Assembly: GCA_905182985.1 (NCBI GenBank)
Contig: CAJJDN010000150.1
Coordinates: 231,381-295,380 of the forward strand
Length of the DNA stretch: 64,000 nucleotides
Reading direction: 5' to 3'
DNA from: Paramecium sonneborni
Taxonomy: Eukaryota > Ciliophora > Oligohymenophorea > Peniculida > Parameciidae
In this document: piece after piece, positions 46,120 through 63,544 of the stretch
Layout: each line of letters begins with the position of its first letter
Numbering within the stretch: the first letter of the stretch is position 1
Notes under the pieces: generated by a model
Database searches by the model: none
What the model was told of the DNA's origin: nothing
Seen by the model: the letters and a program-made list of their open reading frames with translations, nothing else
Program-made: the position numbers and the translations under genes

Positions 46120-46660
46120 ATTAATTTTCTATTCTTTAGCCATTAGATCATCTAAATATTATCTGAGTGAAAGAAGTTTTATTAAATGATAAAAGGTTTT
46201 GGTTAATAAATGATTTAATAAAAGGTGGAACTCTAAAAAATATTTGAGAAATTAAATTAGATAACTCAATATTTTACTTAATTATGAAAATAGATAATTT
46301 AATAATTTTAGCAAATATTAAATATTTGTGTATATTTTCATTTGAAAAGATATATAAATCGAAATATGAGGCTTACTATTCTGATCCATTCTAAACTTTA
46401 CCTAATAGATTTAGATTTGAAAACAAAAAGGATGTATATGGTATTAGATACCTAATTCTGAAATTGATGAGCACTTAATTCTAAAAACCATTAAATTTTT
46501 GATCCTTATCATCCATATAATGAATTGATTGAGATCTTTAGTTTTGAAGTGCTTATATTTAATTGTATTAAATAAAAATATCATCATTAGATTACATAGA
46601 GAAGATTTATTTGATGAATCCTTTTACAGTGAAATGTACTTTAAAAATCCATAATATTGT
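46120..46660 (+). pseudogene. decayed copy of the tandem kinase family
   Basis: Kinase-like pieces are readable but broken. LDHLNII then a TGA, then VKEVLLNDKRFWLINDLIKGGTLKNI ending in another TGA align with the matching part of the intact third paralogue (LDHSNILKLKEVYN.., FPEGGSLADLI). Further on, RLHREDLFDE matches the post-kinase RKDLFDHES segment. No HRD or DFG loop can be found between them, so the catalytic core is lost. It is the first member of the array, directly upstream of the three intact copies. Confidence 0.6.
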
Positions 46661-46908
46661 GTTTTATAGTGTTAATTGACCATAATAAGTTTAAATTCCT
46701 CTCAAAGGAATGATATGACAAATCTAAACTCATAATTAAATGCAACTCTATTATTATTTCAAATGCTAAAATATAGTTATCATCAAGAATTATGTCTTTA
46801 AATTGATTATTTTAGATTAGAAAATCCAAAAGGTTAAGACAGTTTCAATTTAAAGTTTAAAAATAATTGAGGTTTAGGACCAATATTGAATTCAATATAT
46901 ATATATAT

Positions 46909-48299
46909 ATGTTCTCATTAAATATAAATCGTGATATCTTACAATACTGGAATTTCCTAAAGTTTCATGCACTCAATTAATAAATTTGTATATATGCAAT
47001 TTATCTGCAAAAGAAAGCGCAAACTTTTCAATAACACTTACAAAATTGGAATCAAAACTCACGAGATTATCATAATAGATGTAATTCATTTCATTTATCT
47101 AAGGGAACTAACATAGTAAAATACTCAATTCCCTTTTATTCTGAGATTGAAGTAAATTGGAACTTAGTCGACAACAAATTTATTGGATTTGAGTTCATCT
47201 ATAATAAGAAACTCATTTAATTTGAGATGAAACCAGAAGATTGTTAGGTATTTTAAGACACAGTGAAATCATAAATCTTCTTTTCAAACTTATACAAGTT
47301 TTATAAACCCATTTATGAAATTGGGAAAGGAAGTTATAGTAATGTAATTATCGTATTGATTATCAAAGGTCTTGAAAGTAGTAAGTTATCAGAATAAAAA
47401 TATGTATGCTTGTAAATGCATAGAACCAAATGAGAACTTTTCTGAACAAGTATTATATATTTTGAATTTAGGATATTATGAATGAGATTTATATACATTC
47501 TTTAATAAATCATTAAAATGTAGTAAGACTTTTAGGAATCTCCAGAACACAAAGGCATTTTTATTTATTAATGGAATTACCCAATGGTGATACTTTGAAA
47601 AATTATTTATATAAAAAGGTCAGATTAAGTGAGGAAGAAATTATTAGAATTATGAAAGTAAATTTTAATAATAACTAAGTAATTATTATAAGCTATTGAT
47701 CATCTTCATTCAAATAATATTGTACATAGAGATATTAAACCGGAAAACATCATATTATAACATTCAGATGATTAAAGTACTAAATCTCAATAACGAAGCC
47801 CTAATTAAGTTGATTGACTTTGGACTAGCTGCAAATCTTAATGATCCAAAAGTTGTATATAAAATTTGTGGAACTAGTGGTTATGTTGCTCCAGAGATAT
47901 TAAATAGTGATGGTCTCACTCCATATGATACTAAATGTGATATTTTCAGTTGTGGAATCATCCTATATTAATTGTAATTTATTTAAAATATTATTAAGAC
48001 TAACTCACAAACATTTATTTGAAGGAGATACAAAATCAGAAATTTATTAAAATAACAAAATGTATAACAAAGCTGATTATAATTTTGGAGGTATTCATTA
48101 TTATTTTCATCATTTGTTATCCTTAATGCTTGAGGATAAACCATCAAAAAGAATAACTGCTCAAGTGGCTCTCAATATTTTAGAACAAATCTCTAGATAA
48201 ATTGAAGAAATTCCTCCAGATGAAAACATTTAAAGAATTCCTGTTATGATATCCTGTAAACCTAAATCAGATCCTAATCTTTTAAACATAGATTTCTGA
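46909..48299 (+). CDS. protein kinase, tandem family copy 1
   Basis: Introns of 25, 22, 22, 22 and 25 nt leave 425 codons (424 aa). Residues 1 to about 135 form a non-kinase N-terminal domain (WNLVDNKFIGFEFIYNKK resembles a PH-like beta sandwich). The kinase follows: IGKGSYSN Gly loop, MYACKCIE (VAIK Lys), VHRDIKPENII, LIDFGLAANL, then GTSGYVAPEIL. All catalytic residues are kept, so activity is expected. CAMK/AGC-like overall; substrate unknown. The 22-nt intron inside the catalytic loop explains an apparent frameshift near 47780. Copies 2 and 3 follow with the same order and similar intron positions. Confidence 0.8.
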
Positions 48300-48520
48300 A
48301 TATTAAAATTTGTTAATGCTAATTCTATATTATTATTAAAATGATGAATATTATCTCTAGAAATTATTTTTTTATTTACAGCACTATTTAGTTATATTTG
48401 GTTACTTAGATATTCTTAAATTTTAAGCTTATTTAGGAATAAAATACATATTACAATCCGAAAAAACGCAATCGGATATCTAATAGTTGATTGATATTTA
48501 AATTTCAATTTAATTTAATA

Positions 48521-49793
48521 ATGATTTGCATCCGTAAGCATACTATTATAGATTAACATTATCTCTTATTTATTCATGATGACAAAATATGCATAGGAAA
48601 GGTATTTAGAAAAATTATATACTAGAATATACTAAATCCTAAATATGTTTTGCCCATAAATTTACAAACAAAACTTGAATGGACTTTTGATAAGGAAAAA
48701 TCCCAATTTCAAGGGTTCATCATTGAATGGAATAATTAGAAAAAACAATTTCATATGTCAGATCAAAATTGTCAAGAGCTGAAATCTTAAATTGATGGAA
48801 GAATACTTTATAATGAAATAAATTCTTAATATTATCCTATTTAAATTGTAGGAGAAGGAACTTTTGGTAAAGTAAGCTTTAAATATTATTTTTCTTAGGT
48901 TATCAAAGTGGTTAGCCTAATAGACAGAAAAGAATATGCATGCAAAGTAATGAAATTGGATAAAAAATTTTCGAAAAACGTAATTTTGAAAAAATATAAA
49001 ATAGGACATAATTTATGAGTTAATGACAATGCAATCATTGAACCATGAAAATATAATCAAAATTAAAGAAGTTTATAGTTCAAAATCTCATTTCTTTATT
49101 ATTATGGAATATTGTAGAGGAGGAACACTTAGAGAATAATTAGCTTATAGAACATTGAATTAAGATCAAATAGTTATGATAATGAAAGTAATATTTAATA
49201 TATAATCTTCTAGTAAATTTTAAATGCAATTATCTACATGAATTCTAGAGGATTCATTCATAGAGATATAAAACCAGATAATATTTTATTAAGAGAATAA
49301 AATGATCTATCCAGTATCCTAGTATGTGATTTTGGGTTTGCTGCAAAAGTAGAAGATATCGTTACTAAACATCCAAATTGTGGTACTCCTGGATATATGG
49401 CTCCAGAAGTCATAAAATTTGATTAGACAAATCCTTATAATGAACAATGTGATGTTTTTAGTTGTGGATCTTTGTTATATTCGATGTAAATTAACTAATT
49501 AAAAATTTAGATTGACTGGATATAATCTTGAAATGTAAAGTGAAGAAAGTGAAATTTATAACATAGAAGCCTAGGTATATGAAGAGAAATAATTCACTTC
49601 CATAAATAACTAGTTTAAGAATATCCTACTTAAAATGTTAGAACCTAGTCCTAATTAAAGAATAACAGCAAAGGATGCTCAGAAATACTTTGAAAATTTT
49701 GATTTATTTTTAATGGAAGAAATGAACTCACTTGATGTCATTCAAAAACTTAAACATATTTCCATTAATAAGAATAACTGCCACTAGTTTTGA
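48521..49793 (+). CDS. protein kinase, tandem family copy 2
   Basis: Introns of 27, 25, 26 and 25 nt leave 390 codons (389 aa). N-terminal PH-like region starts MICIRKHTIIDQHYLLFIHD and contains LEWTFDKEKSQFQGFIIEW, parallel to copy 1. Kinase motifs: VGEGTFGK, EYACKVMKLDKK, EYCRGGTLR, FIHRDIKPDNILL, VCDFGFAAK, CGTPGYMAPEV. All essential residues present. It starts 221 bp after copy 1. A start at 48521 aligns with the start of copy 3 (MLCYRKHSIF..), which supports the choice. Confidence 0.8.
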
Positions 49794-49946
49794 TTCTCAT
49801 TTATTTATGTTTATAGAGTTATTAAAGATTATAATATAATAATTAGATATAATGAGTTGATTTAAATTAAATTTCAAGCAAATATTAGAGATTATTATTT
49901 ATTAGATTTTATCAGCAAATAATTATATACCTTCATACTTATCATC

Positions 49947-51313
49947 ATGTTGTGTTATCGTAAACACTCTATATTTACCAAAAAATACCACATTTTCCTG
50001 AATGAGAATCAAATTCACTTAGGAGAAGTAAATTTTTTTTTTAATTTTTAGACCTCTAATAAAATTAAATATACTATCAATCTTACTCATAAAACTGTAA
50101 TTGATTGGTCAATCAATTAAAATACCAAAAAACTTAATGGATTTTGGTTGATTTGGAAATATAAATAAAAGTTCTTCTTTATGGATGCAACGAGTTGTAA
50201 TAAGTTTAAATAAACTCTAAATGGCAATGTCACCTATGGAAAATTCTAAATTCTCTATGAACCTGTCCATATTTTATAATATAGTTCTTTTGGTTCTGTA
50301 ATTATTTCTATTTTCATAGATCCTCTAGCTTATAAAAATGAAATATCTTAATTCAAGAGATTCATTCATGTGCAAAAATATTTAAAAATGTATACAATAC
50401 ACTGAAAAAGTAATAAATTAAGTAATATAATAGGATTTCTATTACTAAATTGAAATTCTAAAATAATTAGATCATTCTAACATCTTAAAGTTAAAAGAAG
50501 TATATAATAACAACTAAAATTATCATTTCGTGTTCGATTTTCCTGAAGGAGGTTCTTTAGCTGATTTAATCAAATCCAAATAACTATCATTCGAAGAAGT
50601 CAAATTAATAATACGCGTAAATTTTATTATTACACTAGTAATTGATTTTAACTATTTCCTTTATTCATTCAAAAGGTTTTGTCCACAGAAACTTAAAACC
50701 AGAACATATATTTTTTAAAGAATCAAATAACCTAGAAACTCTCCTTATTTCTGAATTTGAGTTGGGATGCAGACAAATTGATTTTGAGAATAAGTAATTA
50801 ATTTCGTTTTTATTGCTTAAGACGCCCCACTTCTAGAGTTCATGGTTACACTGCACCTGAAATTAAATGTAAAATCTATACCTAAAAATGTGATATTTTT
50901 AGCTGTGGCGTTATTTTATATAAAATGTAACTTTGTATATTAAATTTAGTATAACTAGAAAAGATTTATTTGATCATGAGTCAATTACTTATGATGAAAA
51001 AATGATGTTGCATTTGATCAATCAATCTGGTATAGATTAATAATACCAAAATTTATTAAGAGCGATGCTTCAATTTAATCCTGATTTGAGGGCAAATGCA
51101 GAGTAGTGTCTAGCTTTAATAAATAATATATCGCATCAAACTCCTTCTAACCCTAATTTTCTCGATAAGTTCTATATAGATACCAAAAGCATAAATGATG
51201 AAATCATCTCACTTAATTGTATTGATGATAATAATGAAATATCTGAAAATCATACTACTATTCAAAAATTGCCAATGATTTAAATTAATAAAAGAATAGA
51301 AATGTCACATTGA
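49947..51313 (+). CDS. pseudokinase, tandem family copy 3
   Basis: Introns of 24, 22, 24, 22, 28 and 23 nt leave 408 codons (407 aa), with no internal stop. Same N-terminal region (MLCYRKHSIFTKKYHIFLNE, VIDWSINQNTKKLNGFWLIW) and kinase fold (FPEGGSLADLI, KCDIFSCGVILY). The catalytic loop is VHRNLKPEHIFF (Asp to Asn, Asn to His) and the metal motif is SEFELG in place of DFG, so it should be inactive as a kinase. The open frame and normal splicing argue it is expressed and kept, probably as a regulator of its neighbours. Divergence from copies 1 and 2 is highest in the activation segment. Confidence 0.8.
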
Positions 51314-51719
51314 TTGTGTATAATTTTTTATTATTACTCTCAATTTGATTATTTCACAATTGAATCCACTCTAAAACAAATAATTAGTCCGATTAATATA
51401 TATATACATCTATTTCATGATGGAATTCTTTAATTATTTTATTATTCTACTAAAATTATTATAAAATAGAAATAGATTGTTAAACTTTTCTAAAATTTTG
51501 TTAAAAAAATATAAATTTAAATAATTTTTAAAGAAATTAAGAAATACAATATTAGCTAAATAGAAATATCATTTTCTTAATATTACGTATTGATTTTGAA
51601 AAGCAGTAACATAATAATGAAAAATTGCTTCTTCTATAGTCAAACTCATCTCAAGAAAATTTAATTTAAAGCCAAAGAGGTTGCTTTAGGAAAATAATGA
51701 ATAAATCAATAGAGTTCTT

Positions 51720-52200
51720 TTAGGAATAGAATATTTTTGGCAATTAAAAAGCTAAAGAAGCTTAAACATATCTAATTCTGAATGGATAGTCTTAGGAAAT
51801 AGAGGATATCAATTAATCATTTGGCCTTAAGATACATCCATCAGTGCTCATATCAAATACTTTGTGTATTAGGTAGATCTTAAAAATATTCAGGACCTCT
51901 ATGACCAAGTTGCTAGAAACATTAGTAAATTTCTTGTAAGTCCAAAATATGCAACTTTTTTTTTTCTTTGACATTAAATTCAGCATCTAATCAAATTTTT
52001 GAAGGTTTTAGGTTTTGATGGATTATTTCAACAGAATGAATGTATTTAAGGGTTTTGAGTATCTGATAAGCAATAAATCTAAATTTTTAATCAAACTACT
52101 TTAGTGAATTTCTTCAAGTATTCCACCTGAAATCACTGCATGAAGATCTGCTACCATGAAATTAAAAAAATAAGTCATCTGAAGAACATTATCATTTACC
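51720..52200 (-). pseudogene. decayed MAP-kinase-like copy
   Basis: On the minus strand a MAPK outline is readable across frameshifts and stops: ADLHAVISGGILEEIH, then (after a one-base shift) [30 protein letters not shown] followed by TGA, KVAYFGLTR in the place of KVADFGLAR, FLATW for the VATRWYR activation lip, and FDMSTDGCIL for VDMWSVGCIL. HRD has become HQN and DFG has become YFG. No continuous frame exists, so it is a dead copy of an ERK-type kinase, unrelated to the tandem family beside it. Confidence 0.65.
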
Positions 52201-53279
52201 ATCTCTTATATAAATATTACCTCTTAAAATGTATGTTGTGTGTGTGTGGAATTGTTTTCCGAACAATTGTTTTCCATAAAACACCGTAAGCACATTTTTT
52301 CGATTATTTAGAATTTCTGCGCATTATGTGTTTCAGTTATTTAAAATTAATTAATTGTTAAAATAACAAGATTAAAACAAGATTTAAACCAAATGCATTC
52401 ATTCTAATGATTGAAATCAGTAGTTATTTTCTATTTCTCATTAAATAAATTTATTAGATTTATTCAATTATATGCTGAAATGTATATTTTTTATTTTAAT
52501 ATAGCATCATTCTATTTATCAATAATTCATCTCATAAAATTAAGTATTAATCAGTTTAGCATTCAGATAAAAATCTATGTATATTAGAATAAAGTTTATG
52601 TAGTAATCTATTGATAAGACTTTATTCTACAAGAAGCATTTGCATTCCATTATATAAAAATAAAGGAAAATTGAACTAATATGCAAATAGTTTATACAGA
52701 AAAAATTATACATTAATTATAAATTCCTAAAATTGATGAGATTGATAATGGTTTAAAATCTCAATTAATCATATCAAATATATCTTACATAGTAAAAAGG
52801 ATTCTTTAAAAAAAATTTTCTTTCTTTTAAAGATTCCTATTTATTTGATGGGAATTTTTTGTAAATAAAATTAGTTAGTTGATTTATTTAAACAAATAAA
52901 ATCCAAAATTTCTAATAAGATTCATTTTTAAAGTTTATTTTTAAGAATTAGTAATTATAGATTGTTTATAAATCGCTTTAATTGATCAAGAACCTTTTAA
53001 ATTTATTATATAGTGATATGATTAAAATTTTCAAAGTATTGAGTAGAAAGAAAATTTTTTTTCACTGCTTAATTGAAAATCGGAAAAATTAAAATAAAGA
53101 GATTGAAGTTATTTTTTTTTTATTTATTATAATTAATAAATATAGGAAGCTTTGATTAAAGTCCAAAAGTATCTATCTTATATCTTAATTTGAAACTTAG
53201 ATAAAATATATAGGATGACTTATGGAAAAAAGATTAAAATTCATATAACATATTTATAGTTTTTATATATTAATTAACA
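52201..53279. other. intergenic, short TG run
   Basis: About 1.1 kb of AT-rich DNA upstream of the histidine kinase. It holds a short GTGTGTGT run near 52230 next to an imperfect repeat of GAATTGTTTTCC. Nothing coding supported. Confidence 0.4.
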
Positions 53280-56069
53280 ATGTTAATTTGGTTGAGAAAA
53301 TAAAAAAAATCAGCTTATGAAATTTACGAAGATTATAATGACTCTATTTATATCGATTGTTAGAATGAATTAATCATCTCACAATTCTGGCCTCTGCTTG
53401 TGACAATAATGAAAATCTATTTGTTTTATAGTGCTGTGTTGATTATTATAAGTAATATTGAAGGTTTTGAATCCTATAATAGTTAGACTATTACACTTTA
53501 TACATATTTATTAATTTTGCTTCCTTTAGCTATGATAATATATGATAGATGGATAATTTAAAAATTATCCAAAAAAAAGAAAGTAGTGCTTACACAAATA
53601 ATCTTTGTTACATTGGAAACATTATTGTAGCTTTATTTGACTCAATTATTAATGGAATACGAAAGTTTGCAGAGATTAATTGGGATCCTTTTAATATTTA
53701 CAATAATGTTAATTACGATGGCAACAATGAACAATTTCAAATTAAGATTAATCATTCTAATTAAATTTTTTGTTTACTTAGGCTACAAAACAGAATTCAC
53801 TATTTTTTCATGTTTGTTCACTTACCATATCGTTTTTTTAAATTTGCTGCTAGTCTATTTTTGGGATCAACAAATAATTAGATTGAGTAAGATAAAACAT
53901 TTTGCAGAGTAATCTTTGAGAAGTATACCAACAGCAGTTTGTATATTAAATTCTGATTGCCAGCAAGTCTTATTTTCAAATAGATATATGAAGAAGTTAA
54001 TAGAAAAATCTCATACAAAAACAAGAACCTTTATGACAAAATCTGTGAAATAAGACTATATATTTGAGACTCAACCATCAATTATGAATAATTATGAAGA
54101 GATATTTCTTTTTTTTTCATAAATGTTTGCAAATATTGATGAAGTTAAGAATTAATTACCACCAGATTCTAGCAAGTTTAACCTTGACAATTTGGATGAT
54201 GAATAACTAAATTTAAACCAAATTATTCAATATATCATTAAGACTGATAAAAAAACTCAAGGAAAAATTTATACCTTAAGATGTTAATTTATCGATCGTC
54301 CTGAATAGGCTTATGATGAATCTTAAAAAGTTGTTATTGAAGTTAAGATGAAAACTTTGTTATAATATGAAGATAATAAACATGCAACTTTAATTAATCT
54401 TTATGATATATCAACTAATTTAAAGTCTATTTATTATAAAAACTTGAATTAATTCAAAAGTAAAGTAATTAGATCAATATCTCACGAATTAAGAACTAGA
54501 TTAAATGCTATTTAAGGGATGATCTAGATGGTTCAAAATTACAATTAAAAATTTGACAGAGAAGTATAAAAATACTTAAAGGCAGCTTTTAACAATTGCA
54601 GAATATAAAATTTTATAATTGGTTCAATAATAGATTATAATCTGTTAAGGGAAAGATAATTGCCTGTCAAATTAGACAAAGTGAGAATTAATGTTTTAAT
54701 TTAGGAAGTTATAGATTTATTCAAAGATGAAGCAGAACTAAAGAATATAAAAATCAAATATGAGGATAAGATATAAACAAATAATTATGAATTGTTGGAT
54801 TCTGAGAAATTTTAAAGCATATTGATTCACATAATATCGAATAGCATAAGATTTAGTAAATCTGATGGACTAATAACAATTAGATTGTTAAAAGATTAAA
54901 GTAACAACAATAATAATAATAATTACCAAACAAATAGTTATATTTAAATACCAGATAATAAAGTATAAATCAATAGGCATTCAAAATTATAAATTCCACA
55001 TTCTTAATCTCCTTAATAACAGAGAATGAGCGGAAGTGAAATTTGTCATGATTCCTCTAATAATAATAAATAACGTCGAACCTATAGCAAATACAAGATG
55101 GCCAGTTAATTTTCATCAATAGGAAATTTGTCTACAAACTTAGCCGATGTATATATGATTGAGGTGAAAGACAATGGTTTAGGGATGGCAAGTGAAAGAT
55201 TAGATTATATTCGATCTTTATTAAATGGGGAAGACTTTTAAAGTGAAAGAAATTCAAATGATGCATCTTCTGGGATAATGTTAGGTTTAAGAGCATCAAA
55301 TTAATTAATAAAAAATGTTTCAGGGAAAGATGACAATGTAAATTACATTTCTATCGATTCAGATATTGATAAGGGAACAATAGTTTAAATGCATATAAAA
55401 ATAAGATTAATATCAGGCGAAAATTTCTCAAGTGATTTGATACTCAAAGAATCAAGTGTAGAAAATGAAGGGATTGTTCATTAATATCACAATTTCAATT
55501 AAAAACTGAGTCCTTGGTCAACAGTCACTTAAATACACACAAAGAATTTGTGCTAATGTGAAAACACTTTTATGATAGTTGATGATGAACCTTATAATTT
55601 AGTAGTTTTGGAATCATTGCTAAAGAAATTACAACACTCTGTAGTAAAAGCAGAAAATGGTAAACATTGTATCCAATTATTAGAAAAAATGCTTGAATAA
55701 TTTTAAGAACATAAATGTAAAGGGTATAAAGGTATAATCATGGATTATTAAATGCCAATTATGAACGGTGAAGAAGCTACAAAATATATCACATAAATTT
55801 GTAAAGATAAAAACATTCCCCCAATTCCAATATTCGGACTTACTGGATTCTCAGGTGAAGATGAAATAAATAGATTATTGGAATCAGGAATGAGAGAAGT
55901 ATACATTAAGCCAATAACAATAAGAACTCTTGAAGATCTCATTAGTAATATAAGTCGAAGTGAATATCGGTCTTTAGATTATGTTTCAAATATATCTTAG
56001 TAATTTCAATTCATAGATATTGAATATGCAGAAGAGGATAAATTAGTTTTAGATTAATCAGCTCATTGA
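53280..56069 (+). CDS. membrane-bound hybrid histidine kinase, 929 aa
   Basis: A single exon of 930 codons. Residues 30-220 contain about six hydrophobic segments. A signalling linker follows, then the dimerisation/H-box SISHELRTRLNAI with phospho-acceptor H402, the ATPase domain with the N box (IISNSIRFS, N521) and DNGLGM, and a C-terminal receiver: acidic pair D768/D769 in MIVDDEPYN, phospho-acceptor D822 in GIIMDYQMPIMNG, and conserved Lys in YIKPITI. The signal is presumably sensed in or near the membrane and passed from H402 to D822. The H box has Arg where Pro is usual (ELRTP). Such multi-TM hybrid kinases are known in ciliates. A 70-residue polar insert splits the ATPase domain. Confidence 0.93.
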
Positions 56070-56171
56070 AATTTCAACATGCTTTTTTAATAAATCTTGA
56101 AGCTTTCATAAATTGTGTTTTAATAAGCTTTTATTCAATACAATAATGAAGTATATAAATACAGAATATAT

Positions 56172-58212
<2,041 letters not shown>

Positions 58213-58850
58213 TAATTTAACAATAAATATATGATTAGATTATTAAACTTAATTTAATAAGATTAGACTAATTATATTAATTATCCAAAAAATCTGAATA
58301 AGTATTAAATTTAAAATCATTATTTCTAGAAAACTTACTATATTATCTGACTTAAATAATATAATTTCTATTTTGTCAGAATTAACATCCTATCTAATTA
58401 ATATAATTTAACAATTTTTTTCTGAATATTTTTATATTATTTATATTTAGTTTCTACATTTATAAAGTTATTTTAAAATCTAATAATATAATTAAATGCC
58501 ATATTATGAAGGCTAACCCCTAATAAACTATCAGTAGAATCCTTGAAGAAATTAGTTTATTTTCAGAAATTTTTAGAAAATATATGCGAAACTAAAAGGA
58601 AAGATGGAAGAATTATTTTTTATATAATTACTTATAATTAATCTTGGAATAGGCAAATTAATTGAGAAATTACTAGAAAAAGATTTGTTACTTTCAATTT
58701 AGATTAAAAATTCATGCAAGATCTTAAAATTTAGCTCTAATTAATTTATTCGAGTATTTTATAATAAACATATCTAGAAAAAAATAGAATTAAAAAAAAA
58801 ATTATAATTAAAAATCAAAAATATCTATATAAAACGAGGCATTTCTGCTG
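58213..58850. other. intergenic, nothing seen
   Basis: AT-rich. A short frame starting at 58496 (MPYYEGQPLINY..) stops after 16 codons and has no splice option that extends it convincingly. Confidence 0.4.
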
Positions 58851-60037
<1,187 letters not shown>

Positions 60038-60038
60038 N

Positions 60039-61927
<1,889 letters not shown>

Positions 61928-61972
61928 GTTTCTCAATATTACTAATCTCTATTAAATATATATATACTTTGG

Positions 61973-62035
61973 TATATAATTTATGAAGCATACAATCGAA
62001 ATTATATTTAAAGATGTTGTGCTGATGAAATATTT
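61973..62035 (+). promoter_or_regulatory. SECIS-like element in the 3' UTR
   Basis: ATGA at 61983-61986 and TGAT at 62023-62026 can form the non-Watson-Crick quartet. Between them, 61988-61997 pairs with 62013-62022 over about eight of ten positions, closed by an A-rich loop with an AA pair just after the 5' arm, as SECIS requires. Outside the quartet, bases near 61976-61982 and 62027-62033 can form the lower stem (six of seven). It starts 55 nt after the final TGA, a usual distance. Found by eye; folding not computed. Confidence 0.65.
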
Positions 62036-63544
62036 GATTGAGATTGTGAATATATTGTTTAATTATTTGTTATTTCATTCTTAACAAAATTAGATTTATT
62101 TCAAGAATAATGTTGATTAGCTTTTTATAATAAGAAAATTAAATTTTTCTCTCCAATAATATTATCTTCGAAAATCTCTCTTTTTCTGGTAGTTTTATAT
62201 TGGTTTTAAAATATATTTAGCAGAAACAAAAAGTATTTATTTAAACAGCAAATCATAAATTTCATTTGCCATCTAGATAAATCCATTTTTTTAAACCTGC
62301 TTTCAGAAAATTCTCAATAAAGAGTGGAATCAACTTCGTTTATTCTATCCACACAATTAAAATCACGGTTGTTTTTATTTTTCTTGATAATTCAATTCTT
62401 TTAATTTATTTATGATAAAATTCAATGAATAATTGATTATTAAACGAAAAATAATTATTCACTTATAGATTTCATTTAATCTTCTATTTATTTAACTTCT
62501 AATTTTTTTATTCATGGATTTTAAGGTCAAAAAATTATGTTTATTTTTTCTAAATTTATTATTTAAGCATTGATTGTTAAACAAATTATTAAGAGTGGTG
62601 TTCTAATTAAATAAAAGTACAAAGAAATTGAAGAATTACATAATATGATTTCTAAAACAACTAAGTAATTACGAAAATGATTCAGTTATGAAGAAAAGCA
62701 GATGAACCGAAGAAGAAAATAACATAAAATGACAGGTTTGATCCATCAGGAATAAATTATAAAAAATTTCAAACTTAATTATTGATTATTGATTTTGAGT
62801 GATCTAAAAAATTTTGATCATTGTTAATCAAAAAAAATAAACCATTAAACTAATTAAAAAGCATTAATAGCTAAAGTATTGAGGATTTTTTTATCTTTGC
62901 TAAATCATGAATTACGGTAATTGTTTTATTAATTAGATAAGACCTTAAATCGAATATTAGTATCATCTACCTTAACCTATAATTGTTATCCATTCTTGTG
63001 AAAACTCATTTAAAACTTAATGTATGAGGTGGTAATAACTAACTAAATTTGTTGCTTTATTATTTTTTGCCTGAAATAGCCGAATGCAGTTAAAAGGGAT
63101 TAAGTTTGTTCTAATGAATGGAACATGATTTATTGAGAGAAAGATTAACGAGACTAGGAATGATAAATATGAACAATAAATCATTTCAATTGAGTTGATG
63201 GCCCTTACTTACCTTAACTAACTGTTAGTATAAATTAGTATGGCTTCTTTTTAACTCTTTATGGCATTATCCAAGGATAAACCTTAGGCAAGACAATTAA
63301 ATTTCTTAGTCAATCAAGGGTTTTAAAGAACATTAAAAATCATCCATTTTCTTAAAAAGACCTTCAAATTTGGCTTTTAATTATTCAGACTTAAATACAC
63401 CTCTTAGATTTGACCAAGGCAGCCTCCCTTCAGAATATAAAAAATATTTGTTTAAATAAATATTTATATAAATATTATGAACAAATTATTCTATTAGATA
63501 ATTTTTATGTAAATTAGGTGTATATTTAGTTCTATTTTTTGAAA
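62036..63544. other. fragmentary coding-like DNA, no gene supported
   Basis: Several short frames of 30-45 codons occur on the plus strand (for example a coiled-coil piece at about 62574-62680 and MEHDLLRERLTRLGM near 63119), each ended by TGA and not joinable by standard introns. This could be gene remnants or the 5' exons of the gene that runs off the window. Confidence 0.3.

Noticed and set aside
47760..47800. Apparent one-base frameshift in kinase copy 1 between HRDIKPEN and DFG
   Set aside because: A 22-nt intron with GT..AG ends restores the frame and gives an ungapped match to copy 2.
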